Of a DNA stretch of 64,000 bases, positions 25,004 through 33,962 are shown one piece after another. The position numbers and the translations under genes are program-made. This DNA is from an uncultured Bacteroides sp. (GTDB lineage Bacteria > Bacteroidota > Bacteroidia > Bacteroidales > Bacteroidaceae), in the NCBI GenBank assembly GCA_900766005.1, contig CAAFTU010000042.1, forward strand, positions 1-64,000, given 5' to 3'. Every line of letters begins with the position of its first letter. Position 1 is the first letter of the stretch. The notes beneath the pieces were generated by a model that was not told where the DNA came from, made no database searches, and saw only the letters and a list, made by a program, of their open reading frames with translations.

Positions 25004-26440
25004 ATGCCTTGTTTCCTTACGTCACACCACGTGTGTACTCGTACAGTGATTCGTCTGCTCCCCTGTCTGGCTCTGCTGATTCTCTGTGTCGTCTGTCTGT
25101 CGGGCTGCCGGCATCACCCGTCAGCGGAAACAAGCCGGGGAGGAGGGGATGCACTCTTGCAGCAGCCCAAAGACAGTGGAGAACTGGTGGCGCTCACGCT
25201 CTACAGCTCTACCTCTTACTTTAAATATCGGGGGCAGGAAATGGGATTTCAGTACGAACTGGCCCAGCAGTTTGCCCAAAGTCTGGGGTTGCGTCTTCGG
25301 ATAGAGGTGGCCCGAAATGTGGACGAACTGATTCAGATGTTGCGGGCAGGAGAGGGCGACTTGATAGCCTATCATCTGCCTGTAACGAATCAGTGGAAGG
25401 ATAGTTTGCTTTATTGCGGCGAGGAGGTTATCACGCATCAGGTTGTTGTGCAGCGTGGCAAGGGACGGATGAAGCCGCTCAAGGATGTGACCGAACTGGT
25501 GGGGAAGGAGGTTTATGTGAAGCCCGGGCGTTACTACGACCGGCTGGAGAATCTCAATAATGAGTTGGGAGGCGGTATTCTTATTCATAAAGTAGAGAGC
25601 GACAGTCTTTCGGCAGAGGATTTGATAGGACAGGTGGCCAAGGGGCAGATTGCCTATACCGTGGCCGACAACGATGTAGCCCAACTGAACAAAACGTATT
25701 ATCCTTCGCTCAACATCTCTTTGCCGGTCAGCTTCAGTCAGCGTTCGTCGTGGGCGGTGCGCAAGGATTGCCCCCAACTGGCAGAAGCGGCCAACCGCTG
25801 GCACCGCGAAAACAAGCGTTCTACAGCCTATACGGCTAGCATGAAACGTTATTTTGAGCAGAGCAAGACGATGCCTCATTCACCTATCCTCTCTCTGAAG
25901 GAGGGTAAGATCTCGCATTATGATCAGCTGTTTAAGAAATATGCCAAGCAAATCGGATGGGACTGGCGTCTGCTGGCTTCACTGGCTTACACGGAGTCGA
26001 ACTTTGACACGACGGCGGTGTCGTGGGCGGGAGCTAAGGGACTGATGCAGCTGATGCCTGCCACGGCCCGTGCTATGGGAGTGCCCTCCGGCAAGGAACA
26101 GAATCCGGAGGAGAGTGTGAAGGCTGCCGTAAAATATATCGCTGCCACTGAACGGAGTTTCCGGCAGGTGCCCGATAAGGAGGAGCGGATCCGCTTTGTG
26201 CTGGCTTCCTATAATGCCGGATTGGGACACGTGTTTGATGCCATGGCGCTGGCAGAGAAGTATGGCAAGAACAAGGTCGTGTGGAAAGACAACGTGGAGA
26301 AATATATCTTGCTGAAGAGCAGCGAGGAGTATTTTACCGACCCTGTGTGCAAGAACGGCTATTTTCGCGGTGTGGAGACGTATAATTTTGTGCGGGATAT
26401 CTTGTCGCGTTTTCATGCCTATCAGCGGGCAATTCCATAA
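25004..26440 (+). CDS. MltF-like lytic transglycosylase lipoprotein
   Basis: 478 aa. Lipoprotein signal with lipobox LSGC near residue 35. Residues about 60-290 form a family 3 solute-binding domain (ALTLYSSTSYFKYRGQEMGFQYELAQQ, ending SSWAVRKDCPQLAEAANRW). Residues about 310-460 form the SLT lysozyme-like domain with catalytic Glu in LAYTESNFD, then SWAGAKGLMQLMPATA and ASYNAGLGHV. This order is that of MltF, which cuts peptidoglycan to give anhydro-muropeptides in the periplasm; its binding domain regulates the enzyme by sensing muropeptides. The start is uncertain among early Met codons. Confidence 0.92.
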   Translation: MPCFLTSHHVCTRTVIRLLPCLALLILCVVCLSGCRHHPSAETSRGGGDALLQQPKDSGELVALTLYSSTSYFKYRGQEMGFQYELAQQFAQSLGLRLRIEVARNVDELIQMLRAGEGDLIAYHLPVTNQWKDSLLYCGEEVITHQVVVQRGKGRMKPLKDVTELVGKEVYVKPGRYYDRLENLNNELGGGILIHKVESDSLSAEDLIGQVAKGQIAYTVADNDVAQLNKTYYPSLNISLPVSFSQRSSWAVRKDCPQLAEAANRWHRENKRSTAYTASMKRYFEQSKTMPHSPILSLKEGKISHYDQLFKKYAKQIGWDWRLLASLAYTESNFDTTAVSWAGAKGLMQLMPATARAMGVPSGKEQNPEESVKAAVKYIAATERSFRQVPDKEERIRFVLASYNAGLGHVFDAMALAEKYGKNKVVWKDNVEKYILLKSSEEYFTDPVCKNGYFRGVETYNFVRDILSRFHAYQRAIP

Positions 26441-26456
26441 ATGAAATTCCATAAAA

Positions 26457-26530
26457 AAAAGCATTTTCAGCAGGCTTTCGGTCGTTCATTGACAATATAT
26501 ACCGGAGCGCTACTGAAAATGCTTTTCTTT
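26457..26530. terminator. Long-loop bidirectional terminator between convergent genes
   Basis: 14-bp arms AAAAGCATTTTCAG (26457-26470) and CTGAAAATGCTTTT (26513-26526), a 42-bp loop with a possible inner stem (TTCGGT with ACCGGA), then CTTTTT. A-rich sequence precedes the other side. It separates the MltF-like gene from metH. Confidence 0.7.
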
Positions 26531-26578
26531 TTGTGCTGCAACTATGGTTTTAATATCCTGTCATCACATCCAGTCTAT

Positions 26579-29323
26579 TTAAAACAAGTTCAGGCGGTTT
26601 TTCTGTGCTTCTTCCAGAGAAACTGTTTCTCTCTTGAACAGACCGCTCTTGGCACGCAAAGCTTCATATTCTGTGTCTAATTCCTGTATCAGCTCAGCCT
26701 TGGCTTGTGCATTGAGCAGGCGGGCAGCTACTCCTGCATTCTGCGACGCATCCTTCAAGTGCACTACCGGTGCGTGATACACCGGTGCTATCTTCAATGC
26801 CGTGTGCATTTTGGATGTAGTGGCACCACCGATAAGTAGCGGTAAGTCCAGTCCTCGCTTTTCCAGTTCGGAAGCTACGTGCACCATCTCTTCCAGCGAA
26901 GGCGTAATCAGTCCGCTCAGCCCAATCATGTCCACCTTCTCTTCGATGGCCCGTTCGATGATGGTTTCAGCGGGAACCATCACACCCAAGTCGATAATCT
27001 CATATCCGTTGCAAGCCATCACCACCGATACGATGTTCTTTCCGATGTCGTGAACATCCCCTTTGACCGTAGCCAGCAGTACCTTTCCGGCAGAGGTGGT
27101 GCTTTCCACCTTCTCCGATTCGATGATAGGCTGCAAAATAGCCACTGCTTTCTTCATGGTACGGGCCGTTTTTACCACCTGCGGCAAAAACATTTTTCCC
27201 GCTCCAAAGAGTTCACCCACTTCGTTCATGCCGTCCATCAGCGGACCTTCGATGACATCCACCGCACGGGCGTATTTCGGCAATGCTTCCGCCAGATCTG
27301 CTTCCAGATAGTCGCCAATCCCTTTTTTCAAGGCATATTTCAAGCGGTCTTCCACAGAACCGTCGCGCCAGGCATCGTGGTGTACACTTGCCTGCGGATT
27401 ATCCTGCAGTGCATTTTTCAGTTGCTCGGCCAATTCGATAAGACGTTCAGCGGCATCCGGACGGCGGTTGAGCACCACGTCCTCAATTTTTTCCAGCACA
27501 TCGGCCGGAATATCCGTGTAGAGCACAGACGTACTCGGGTTGACGATGCCCATATCCATTCCCTTGCGGATCGCATGATACAGGAATACCGCATGCATGG
27601 CTTCACGGATGTAATTATTGCCTCGGAAAGAGAACGACAAGTTGCTCACTCCTCCGCTGATATGTGCACCCGGCAGGTGCTGCTTGATCCATGCAGTTGC
27701 TTCGATGAAATCTACTGCATAATTGTTGTGCTCTTCAATCCCCGTAGCCACAGCCAGCACATTGGGGTCAAAAATAATATCGTTGGGATTAAATCCTACT
27801 TTGTCCACCAATAAGTGGTAAGCCCGTTCGCACACTTCAATCTTTCTGGCAGCCGTATCGGCCTGACCTTTCTCGTCGAATGCCATGACAACTACCGCCG
27901 CACCGTATTGCTTTACTTTGCGTGCATGCTCCAAAAACAACTCTTCTCCCTCTTTCAGCGAGATGGAGTTGACAATTGATTTTCCCTGCAGGCACTTCAG
28001 TCCGGCTTCGATGACTTCCCACTTGGAAGAGTCGATCATGATAGGTACCCGGGCTATTTCCGGTTCCGACATGATGAGGTTGAGGAATGTAGTCATTTCG
28101 GCGCGAGCATCGAGCAGCCCGTCGTCCATGTTCACATCGAGCACCAATGCACCGTCTTCCACTTGTTTGCGGGCAATCGAGAGCGCTTCCTCGTATTTTT
28201 TCTCATTGATGAGGCGCAGGAACTTGCGCGAACCTGCCACATTGCAGCGTTCACCTACGTTGACGAAATTAATTTCCGGCTTCACTTCCAGCAGTTCCAG
28301 TCCCGACAGCCACAGATGAGCGGGTGCAGGAGCCGGTACGTGCGGTTTCGCTCCGGCAGTCAGTGCTGTGTATTCGGCAATATAGGCATCGGTCGTTCCG
28401 CAGCAACCCCCAATGATATTGATAAGGCCCTCTTTGATATATTCAGCTACCTCCTGTGCCATGTCGGCTGGAGTTTGGTCATATTTACCCAAGCTGTTGG
28501 GAAGTCCCGCATTGGGATAGGCACTGATATAATAAGGGGCGCGGGCAGCCAGTTGTGCCAGGAATGGCTTCAGCTGACGAGCACCAAACGAACAGTTCAA
28601 GCCCACGGAAAAAATATCGGCATGCTGCACCGATGCCAGAAAAGCATCCAAGGTCTGTCCCGACAGCGTGCGTCCTCCGATGTCGGACACCGTGACAGAG
28701 AGCATGATGGGGACTTTCACTCCCACCGTCTCCATGGCTTGCTGGGCAGCATAGATGGCAGCCTTGGCATTCAGTGTATCAAATATGGTTTCAATGAGCA
28801 GCGCATCTACGCCCCCTTCAAGTAGCGCTTCCATTTGCTGTTGGTATGCGGCAGCCAGTTCGTCGTAGCTCAAGGCGCGAAAAGCGGGATTGTTGACGTC
28901 TGGGCTCATGGAGCAAGTCTTGTTGGTGGGTCCCACAGAACCTGCCACGAAACGGGGCTTATCGGGAGTACGGGCCGTATATTCGTCCGCCAGCTCTCGG
29001 GCCAGTTTCACGGCAGCCAAGTTCATTTCACGCACATATTCTTCTACGTGATAGTCGGCCATGGACACCGTTGTAGAGCTGAATGTGTTGGTTTCGATGA
29101 TGTCTGCACCGGCTTCAAGGTATTTGCGGTGAATGTCTTGAATCACATCGGGGCGGGTGAGGCACAACAAATCATTGTTGCCCTTCAGCTGTCCGGGAAT
29201 GTGGGCAAACCGCTCATTGCGAAAATCTTCTTCTGTTAAGTTGTATTGTTGAATCATCGTGCCCATAGCACCGTCTAAGATGAGGATACGTTCGGGCACG
29301 AGCTGTGCAATTGTTTTCTTCAT
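26579..29323 (-). CDS. metH: Cobalamin-dependent methionine synthase without activation domain
   Basis: 914 aa, against about 1227 for E. coli MetH. Domains in order: homocysteine-binding (1-330; zinc ligands in NCSFGARQ and GGCCGTT), pterin/methyltetrahydrofolate-binding (about 350-610; NFVNVGERCNVAGS, DVNMDDGLLD), cap (about 650-740) and B12-binding (about 745-880; the DxHxxG base-off motif GDVHDIGKNIV, then IGLSGLITPS and LLIGGATTSKMH). The protein stops shortly after the B12 domain, so the C-terminal SAM-dependent reactivation domain is absent. It makes methionine from homocysteine and methyl-tetrahydrofolate. smpB lies 29 bp upstream on the same strand. No B12 or SAM riboswitch was seen. 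Confidence 0.95.
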   Translation of the reverse strand: MKKTIAQLVPERILILDGAMGTMIQQYNLTEEDFRNERFAHIPGQLKGNNDLLCLTRPDVIQDIHRKYLEAGADIIETNTFSSTTVSMADYHVEEYVREMNLAAVKLARELADEYTARTPDKPRFVAGSVGPTNKTCSMSPDVNNPAFRALSYDELAAAYQQQMEALLEGGVDALLIETIFDTLNAKAAIYAAQQAMETVGVKVPIMLSVTVSDIGGRTLSGQTLDAFLASVQHADIFSVGLNCSFGARQLKPFLAQLAARAPYYISAYPNAGLPNSLGKYDQTPADMAQEVAEYIKEGLINIIGGCCGTTDAYIAEYTALTAGAKPHVPAPAPAHLWLSGLELLEVKPEINFVNVGERCNVAGSRKFLRLINEKKYEEALSIARKQVEDGALVLDVNMDDGLLDARAEMTTFLNLIMSEPEIARVPIMIDSSKWEVIEAGLKCLQGKSIVNSISLKEGEELFLEHARKVKQYGAAVVVMAFDEKGQADTAARKIEVCERAYHLLVDKVGFNPNDIIFDPNVLAVATGIEEHNNYAVDFIEATAWIKQHLPGAHISGGVSNLSFSFRGNNYIREAMHAVFLYHAIRKGMDMGIVNPSTSVLYTDIPADVLEKIEDVVLNRRPDAAERLIELAEQLKNALQDNPQASVHHDAWRDGSVEDRLKYALKKGIGDYLEADLAEALPKYARAVDVIEGPLMDGMNEVGELFGAGKMFLPQVVKTARTMKKAVAILQPIIESEKVESTTSAGKVLLATVKGDVHDIGKNIVSVVMACNGYEIIDLGVMVPAETIIERAIEEKVDMIGLSGLITPSLEEMVHVASELEKRGLDLPLLIGGATTSKMHTALKIAPVYHAPVVHLKDASQNAGVAARLLNAQAKAELIQELDTEYEALRAKSGLFKRETVSLEEAQKNRLNLF

Positions 29324-29352
29324 TCTCTATTCTAAATCTTCTTCGTTCTCTT

Positions 29353-29805
29353 TTATCTTTTAAACATGCGAGCCATGTCCCTGCGGTCGTCTTTCTCCTT
29401 GATAGACTCGCGTTTGTCATATTCCTTCTTACCCTTGGCCAGCGCAATGACCAGTTTGGCCAACCCCTTTTCATTGATAAACAGGCGCACCGGAACAATC
29501 GTAAATCCGGGGTTCTTCATTTCGCGCTGTAATTTCTCCAGCTCTTTTTTATTGAGCAGAAGCTTGCGTTCCCGCCGTGCTGTGTGATTGTTGTAAGAAC
29601 CGTAAAAATATTCGGCCACGTGCATGTTTTTCACCCATAGTTCACCTTTCATAAAATAGCAGAAGGTATCTACCAGGCTGGCTTTACCCATGCGGATGGA
29701 TTTGATTTCGGTGCCTGTGAGCACGATGCCGGCTGTATAGGTGTCTATCAGCGCATAGTCGAACGTGGCCCGTTTGTTTTTGATATTTATAGAGGGTTGT
29801 TTCAT
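29353..29805 (-). CDS. smpB: SsrA-binding protein
   Basis: 150 aa. Binds the tRNA-like domain of tmRNA and delivers it to stalled ribosomes for trans-translation. Core signatures are present: NKRATFDYALIDTYTAGIVLTGTEIKSIR, FCYFMKGELWVKNMHVAEY, HTARRERKLLLNKKEL, and a basic C-terminal tail (KKEYDKRESIKEKDDRRD) that enters the ribosome. metH follows 29 bp downstream and the Yip1 gene precedes it by 31 bp, giving a probable Yip1-smpB-metH operon. Confidence 0.97.
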   Translation of the reverse strand: MKQPSINIKNKRATFDYALIDTYTAGIVLTGTEIKSIRMGKASLVDTFCYFMKGELWVKNMHVAEYFYGSYNNHTARRERKLLLNKKELEKLQREMKNPGFTIVPVRLFINEKGLAKLVIALAKGKKEYDKRESIKEKDDRRDMARMFKR

Positions 29806-29836
29806 CTTTGCAAAATGAATTTAGTAGGGTGTTACA

Positions 29837-30424
29837 TTAATTTAATTGAGTGGTCAGCTGATTGAACAAGTACTCAATGATAGGAGGCAGAAATATCAGT
29901 AGAATAGAAGAAATGAGGGTGTACGTCATCCGATTTTTTTCCTCTACCTTCATGAGTATTTTTGAGCCTTCCCATGCCACAAACATGATGTAGGGAGTCA
30001 GCAGCCAGGAAATGATACGGAAGTCGGGCAGCAAGCCTGTAATGATCTGCAGCAGGAAGGGGACTACCATGGTGTAGCCGGTATATTGCCGGGTGAGTGT
30101 CTGGTCGTTTACCACTCCAAATCGCTTCGATCCCAATTCGTTGATGATGTAGGCCGACAAGAAATATCCGGAAAACTGTGCTACTGCTACGCTGCAGCAC
30201 AACGTCATGGCCAGCTGGAAACTCTGCGGACCGCCCCATCCGTAAGTGAATAGAGAGCCGAGAAATACGGCTAAAGAGCATAAACCAATCATAGGATAGA
30301 CAAAAGATGTATATACTTTCTGTCTATCCTCTACACAAATTTCCTCCCAGGCTTTCGCCGGAGAGGAAATCAGTTTCATTGCTATGTCAAATAATTCTTT
30401 GTAATTCAATGGCTTATTTTTCAA
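29837..30424 (-). CDS. Yip1-family integral membrane protein
   Basis: 195 aa with five predicted membrane segments (PMIGLCSLAVFLGSLFTY, AMTLCCSVAVAQFSGYFLSA, MVVPFLLQIITGLLP, IISWLLTPYIMFVAWEG, LISSILLIFLPPIIEYL), the pattern of the Yip1 domain. The short cytoplasmic N-terminus (LFDIAMKLISSPAKAWEEI) is typical of bacterial members. Function unknown. Its start overlaps the end of the upstream lipoprotein gene by 11 bp, so the two are translationally linked. Confidence 0.8.
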   Translation of the reverse strand: MKNKPLNYKELFDIAMKLISSPAKAWEEICVEDRQKVYTSFVYPMIGLCSLAVFLGSLFTYGWGGPQSFQLAMTLCCSVAVAQFSGYFLSAYIINELGSKRFGVVNDQTLTRQYTGYTMVVPFLLQIITGLLPDFRIISWLLTPYIMFVAWEGSKILMKVEEKNRMTYTLISSILLIFLPPIIEYLFNQLTTQLN

Positions 30425-31178
30425 ATGGATACTCTATCTCGATAGTTGAGTAATCTTTATCTTTAATCAGCTTATCTTCGTATGAATTTTCTTTAGCTTT
30501 TAGAACCAAATTTTTGGGAAGTTTTCCTGTCTTGTTTCTAAATGCTTCAAGGGCACTTCTTAAGTTGTAAGCTTTGAAAGTGTTAGTAGAACGATCTCTT
30601 TTTATTGTTTCACCTTCTTTGTCTCTTACAATATGGTTAATCGTTAATTCCAATTTAGTGTCATCTGCTTTTATCTTTTCAGGGTCATAAGAGACTTTGA
30701 ATGAATGTTTATTGAATTCTTCTTTTGCTTCTTTAGAGTCACTTGAATATTTGTACCAAAAAATAATCGGGGTAATCAAAGTGTATTGATCAAAATATAA
30801 AAAGCCATTTCTTAAGTCGCTGTTAAATGCATAAAGCGGATTTGTACCTTCTTCTACATATGTGGAGGGTTGCTCTTCGCTTTTGGGGTCAATACAGATG
30901 GGGTCTTGTAATAATGTTATATTAACTGATTTTGAGTTCTCGGTAATCAGTGAACGATCGTATTGACAAAAAATATAATAAAAGTTGCCTTGAAGAAGTG
31001 CTGTAGTTGAATTGGTATTCAATTTCATTCCATCAGCCATTACTAATGTACCAAAATCATTTTTAACGAAAAAACCAGCTTGTACAATATTGTTGTCATC
31101 ATTGTCAAAGCATGAAGTGACTGATACACTCATTACGATAGCCATCAGAGCTACGAATAAAAATTTTACTTGTTTCAT
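30414..31178 (-). CDS. Lipoprotein of unknown function (NigD-like)
   Basis: 254 aa from the ATG at 31178; a Met 15 codons upstream is unlikely because the -7 box at 31208-31201 puts transcription start near 31195. The signal peptide ends in VSVTSC, a lipobox, followed by FDNDDNN, the acidic linker common in Bacteroidetes lipoproteins. Beta-rich remainder with FKAYNLRSALEAFRNKTGK in the last third, reminiscent of NigD-like proteins, a comparison from memory and not verified. It heads a probable operon with the Yip1 gene. Confidence 0.65.
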   Translation of the reverse strand: MKQVKFLFVALMAIVMSVSVTSCFDNDDNNIVQAGFFVKNDFGTLVMADGMKLNTNSTTALLQGNFYYIFCQYDRSLITENSKSVNITLLQDPICIDPKSEEQPSTYVEEGTNPLYAFNSDLRNGFLYFDQYTLITPIIFWYKYSSDSKEAKEEFNKHSFKVSYDPEKIKADDTKLELTINHIVRDKEGETIKRDRSTNTFKAYNLRSALEAFRNKTGKLPKNLVLKAKENSYEDKLIKDKDYSTIEIEYPFEK

Positions 31179-31200
31179 AAACCTATTTTTTTTGATTTTG

Positions 31201-31208
31201 CAAAGATA
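31201..31208 (-). promoter_or_regulatory. -7 element of the lipoprotein-Yip1 operon
   Basis: Minus-strand TATCTTTG (31208-31201), 23 bp before the ATG at 31178; this fixes the start. The -33 region at 21 bp reads TTTC. Confidence 0.65.
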
Positions 31209-31264
31209 TAAATTCTGTTTCACACTTATGAAATGCAGAGGCTTAAAAAATACTGCACTGGTGA

Positions 31265-31810
31265 CTAGATAATTTTTGCAAAAAGTTCGATGTGGTCATC
31301 TACATAGCTGGCAACGAGGGCCGTGATTTCTTCTTCCATTTCCAGATAGGCATCTTCGAGGTCGTCGAATGCTTCGTATTGCTCATACATAGCCATGAAT
31401 TCATCATCGGTGCGCTCCTTCTCCAGGTCTTTCCGGTTGTCTTCGTAAATCTTGCGGGCTTTGTAAATTAACTTGGAAAGATCTTCTGCACCCCACGTAC
31501 GCATCACTTTGGCAAAAGGATTTTCAAAAATATACGCGCCATAGCCGTTCTGGATGAGCTGGCAGAAGCCGCCGCACATCACTTCGTCTCGAAAAATTTG
31601 ATAGGCCAGGAGCGAATGTTGCTCGCCGGTGAGCAGCGGCATCGTTTCAGCCGTCAGTTCGCCTCCGATTACTTCTCTGTATCTATCAGTAAATGCCTGG
31701 ATGAATTCATCCATTCCTTCTTTTGCGGCTTTTTGTAACACCGCGTCTGCTATTTCTATCATACTGTCGTTATTCGTTCTGTTGATACTCTGTTTATCGT
31801 AGTCAATCAT
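31265..31810 (-). CDS. DMP19-family (DUF4375) protein
   Basis: 181 aa from the Met at 31810, or 165 aa from Met at 31762. The core (LLTGEQHSLLAYQIFRDEV, GGFCQLIQNGYGAYIFENPF, RTWGAEDLSKLIYKARKIY) is the DMP19 fold. DMP19 of Neisseria mimics DNA and binds a repressor; Bacteroidetes homologues are uncharacterised. The protein is strongly acidic near its C-terminus (EAFDDLEDAYLEMEEEI), which fits nucleic-acid mimicry but does not prove it. The start at 31810 would be nearly leaderless given the -7 box at 31827-31820, so 31762 is a real alternative. Confidence 0.78.
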   Translation of the reverse strand: MIDYDKQSINRTNNDSMIEIADAVLQKAAKEGMDEFIQAFTDRYREVIGGELTAETMPLLTGEQHSLLAYQIFRDEVMCGGFCQLIQNGYGAYIFENPFAKVMRTWGAEDLSKLIYKARKIYEDNRKDLEKERTDDEFMAMYEQYEAFDDLEDAYLEMEEEITALVASYVDDHIELFAKII

Positions 31811-31819
31811 TGTCTGTTG

Positions 31820-31827
31820 CAAAGCTA
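31820..31827 (-). promoter_or_regulatory. -7 element of the DMP19 gene
   Basis: Minus-strand TAGCTTTG (31827-31820), about 10 bp upstream of the first plausible Met. Confidence 0.5.
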
Positions 31828-32043
31828 CAGATTTTCTTTCATATATCAAATGCTGTCTTTCGCTTATTTCTTAATCCGAGTGAGTTCTGTGGCTGAATGC
31901 TGCGGTTTTTGCTATATAATCATTGTAAATATTTGGAAAAATAAGTAATGTTGCAGTGTTATGTAAATGCAACCCCGACATTGCAAACCTTGGAAAAATA
32001 GGAAATGATTAGTCTCTTTTCACAAAAAAGAGGTAAATCTCAA

Positions 32044-32074
32044 TTTGCTAAAACAAATAAATCAACTATCTTTG
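32044..32074 (+). promoter_or_regulatory. Promoter of the scaffold-GGGtGRT operon
   Basis: TTTG (32044-32047), 19-bp spacer, TATCTTTG (32067-32074): a full Bacteroides consensus. It leaves a leader of about 60 nt before the ATG at 32142. Confidence 0.85.
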
Positions 32075-32141
32075 TAGGCGATTTAGAGAATCGTGACTAC
32101 ATAATTTTTTTAATAATATCAATTTTAAAAAAGAGCTAATT

Positions 32142-32843
32142 ATGACTTATTCACACGAAGTGGAACACATGTGTGTTGTAAAGAAGGGTCCTAACCACGG
32201 ACCGGCTCCCATACCCGAAGAAGGCAAATGGGTAAAATCAAAAGAAATCGTTGACATTTCTGGTTTGACACATGGTATCGGTTGGTGTGCTCCTCAACAA
32301 GGTGCTTGTAAACTGACTTTGAACGTAAAAGAAGGTGTTATTCAAGAAGCTTTGGTTGAAACAATCGGTTGCTCTGGTATGACTCACTCAGCTGCTATGG
32401 CATCTGAAATTCTTCCGGGTAAAACTATCCTTGAAGCATTGAATACCGACCTCGTTTGTGACGCTATCAATACAGCTATGCGCGAATTGTTCTTGCAAAT
32501 CGTTTACGGACGTACTCAGTCTGCTTTCTCTGAAGGTGGTTTGATGATCGGTGCCGGTTTGGAAGACTTGGGTAAAGGTCTGCGTAGCCAGGTAGGTACT
32601 CTTTATGGTACATTGGCTAAGGGTCCTCGTTACCTTGAAATGGCTGAAGGCTACATCAAGACAATTGCTCTTGACAAGAACGACGAAATTTGCGGTTATG
32701 AATTCGTTCACCTCGGCAAATTTATGGATGAGATTAAGAAAGGTACTGACGCTAATGAAGCTTTGAAGAAGGTTACCGGTACTTACGGCCGCTTCACTGA
32801 GGAGCAAGGTGCAGTTAAACACATTGACCCACGTCACGAATAA
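32142..32843 (+). CDS. NifU/IscU-like iron-sulfur scaffold homologue
   Basis: 233 aa. The centre resembles the NifU N-terminal/IscU scaffold: GIGWCAPQQGACKLTLNV and VETIGCSGMTHSAAMASEIL, with the second matching the GCgaaiASsS loop of scaffolds. Cysteines at these sites could hold an Fe-S cluster, but the third IscU ligand pair is not obvious. The rest (GLMIGAGLEDLGKGLRS, YIKTIALDKNDEICGYEFVHLG) is specific to the group found beside GGGtGRT proteins. Codon use is highly biased, suggesting abundant expression. The next gene starts 19 bp downstream and the pair has its own strong promoter and terminator. Confidence 0.8.
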   Translation: MTYSHEVEHMCVVKKGPNHGPAPIPEEGKWVKSKEIVDISGLTHGIGWCAPQQGACKLTLNVKEGVIQEALVETIGCSGMTHSAAMASEILPGKTILEALNTDLVCDAINTAMRELFLQIVYGRTQSAFSEGGLMIGAGLEDLGKGLRSQVGTLYGTLAKGPRYLEMAEGYIKTIALDKNDEICGYEFVHLGKFMDEIKKGTDANEALKKVTGTYGRFTEEQGAVKHIDPRHE

Positions 32844-32847
32844 TATA

Positions 32848-32854
32848 AGGAGGA
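32848..32854 (+). promoter_or_regulatory. Strong Shine-Dalgarno before the GGGtGRT gene
   Basis: AAGGAGG at about 32847-32853, 9 bases before the ATG at 32863. A full-length site is unusual for this genome, where most genes lack one, and it favours 32863 over the earlier in-frame ATG at 32809. Confidence 0.75.
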
Positions 32855-32862
32855 AAAGATAT

Positions 32863-33873
32863 ATGATTAGAGAAGTAAAATTTGAAAGCCAAGACCGTCG
32901 TATCAAACAGATTTTAGCTGCGTTGAACGAAAACGGTATTAAAGACATCGAAGAAGCTAATGCTATCTGCGAATCTTACGGTCTCGATCCTTATAAAACT
33001 TGTGAAGAAACTCAGCCTATCTGCTTCGAAAACGCAAAGTGGGCTTATGTAGTAGGTGCTGCTATCGCTTTGAAGAAAGGCTGCACAAATGCTGCTGACG
33101 CTGCTGAAGCAATCGGTATCGGTTTGCAGGCATTCTGTATCCCGGGTTCTGTAGCTGACGACCGTAAGGTTGGTATCGGTCACGGTAACTTGGCTGCTAT
33201 GTTGCTGCGCGAAGAAACTAAATGTTTCGCTTTCTTGGCAGGTCACGAATCTTTCGCTGCTGCTGAAGGTGCTATCAAAATCGCTGCAAAAGCTGACAAA
33301 GTACGTAAAGAACCTTTGCGTTGTATCTTGAATGGTTTGGGTAAAGACGCTGCTCAGATCATCTCTCGTATCAACGGATTTACATATGTTCAGACTCAGT
33401 TCGACTATTTCACAGGTGAACTGAAAGTAGTTCGCGAAATCGCTTACTCTGACGGTCCTCGTGCTAAGGTAAAATGCTATGGTGCTGACGACGTTCGCGA
33501 AGGTGTAGCTATCATGTGGAAAGAAGGTGTAGATGTATCTATCACAGGTAACTCTACTAACCCGACTCGTTTCCAACACCCGGTTGCTGGTACTTACAAG
33601 AAAGAACGTGTTCTTGCTGGTAAGCCTTACTTCTCAGTAGCTTCAGGTGGTGGTACAGGTCGTACACTTCACCCGGATAACATGGCTGCCGGTCCTGCTT
33701 CTTACGGTATGACTGACACTATGGGCCGTATGCACTCTGACGCTCAGTTCGCTGGTTCTTCATCAGTTCCTGCTCACGTAGAAATGATGGGCTTCCTGGG
33801 TATCGGTAACAACCCGATGGTAGGATGTACAGTGGCTTGTGCTGTAGACGTGGCTACTGCTTTGGCTAAGTAA
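32863..33873 (+). CDS. GGGtGRT protein
   Basis: 336 aa from the ATG at 32863. It contains the family motif SGGGTGRT near residue 265, then LHPDNMAAGPASYGMTDTMG. Other conserved-looking parts are IGHGNLAAMLLREETKCFAFLAGHESFAAAEGAI (about 100-135) and FQHPVAGTYKKERV. No signal peptide. The family is found mainly in anaerobes and its function is unknown; constant pairing with a NifU-like scaffold suggests a metal-cluster role, which is inference. Codon bias indicates high expression. It ends just before a terminator. Confidence 0.88.
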   Translation: MIREVKFESQDRRIKQILAALNENGIKDIEEANAICESYGLDPYKTCEETQPICFENAKWAYVVGAAIALKKGCTNAADAAEAIGIGLQAFCIPGSVADDRKVGIGHGNLAAMLLREETKCFAFLAGHESFAAAEGAIKIAAKADKVRKEPLRCILNGLGKDAAQIISRINGFTYVQTQFDYFTGELKVVREIAYSDGPRAKVKCYGADDVREGVAIMWKEGVDVSITGNSTNPTRFQHPVAGTYKKERVLAGKPYFSVASGGGTGRTLHPDNMAAGPASYGMTDTMGRMHSDAQFAGSSSVPAHVEMMGFLGIGNNPMVGCTVACAVDVATALAK

Positions 33874-33895
33874 TTTAAGTTGTAGATTACGATAT

Positions 33896-33936
33896 AAATC
33901 CCTGTAACTCTGATGAGTTATGGGGATTTTTGTTTA
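33896..33936 (+). terminator. Terminator of the GGGtGRT operon
   Basis: AAATCCC.GTAACTC and GAGTTA.GGGGATTT pair around TGAT; TTTTGTTTATTTTT follows. Located 22 bp after the stop codon. Confidence 0.85.
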
Positions 33937-33962
33937 TTTTTAGGAAATAATACTCACTATCA

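Noticed and set aside
26447..26530. REP-like element between the MltF-like gene and metH
   Set aside because: It has the position and T/A flanks of a bidirectional terminator for convergent genes, so a mobile origin is not needed.
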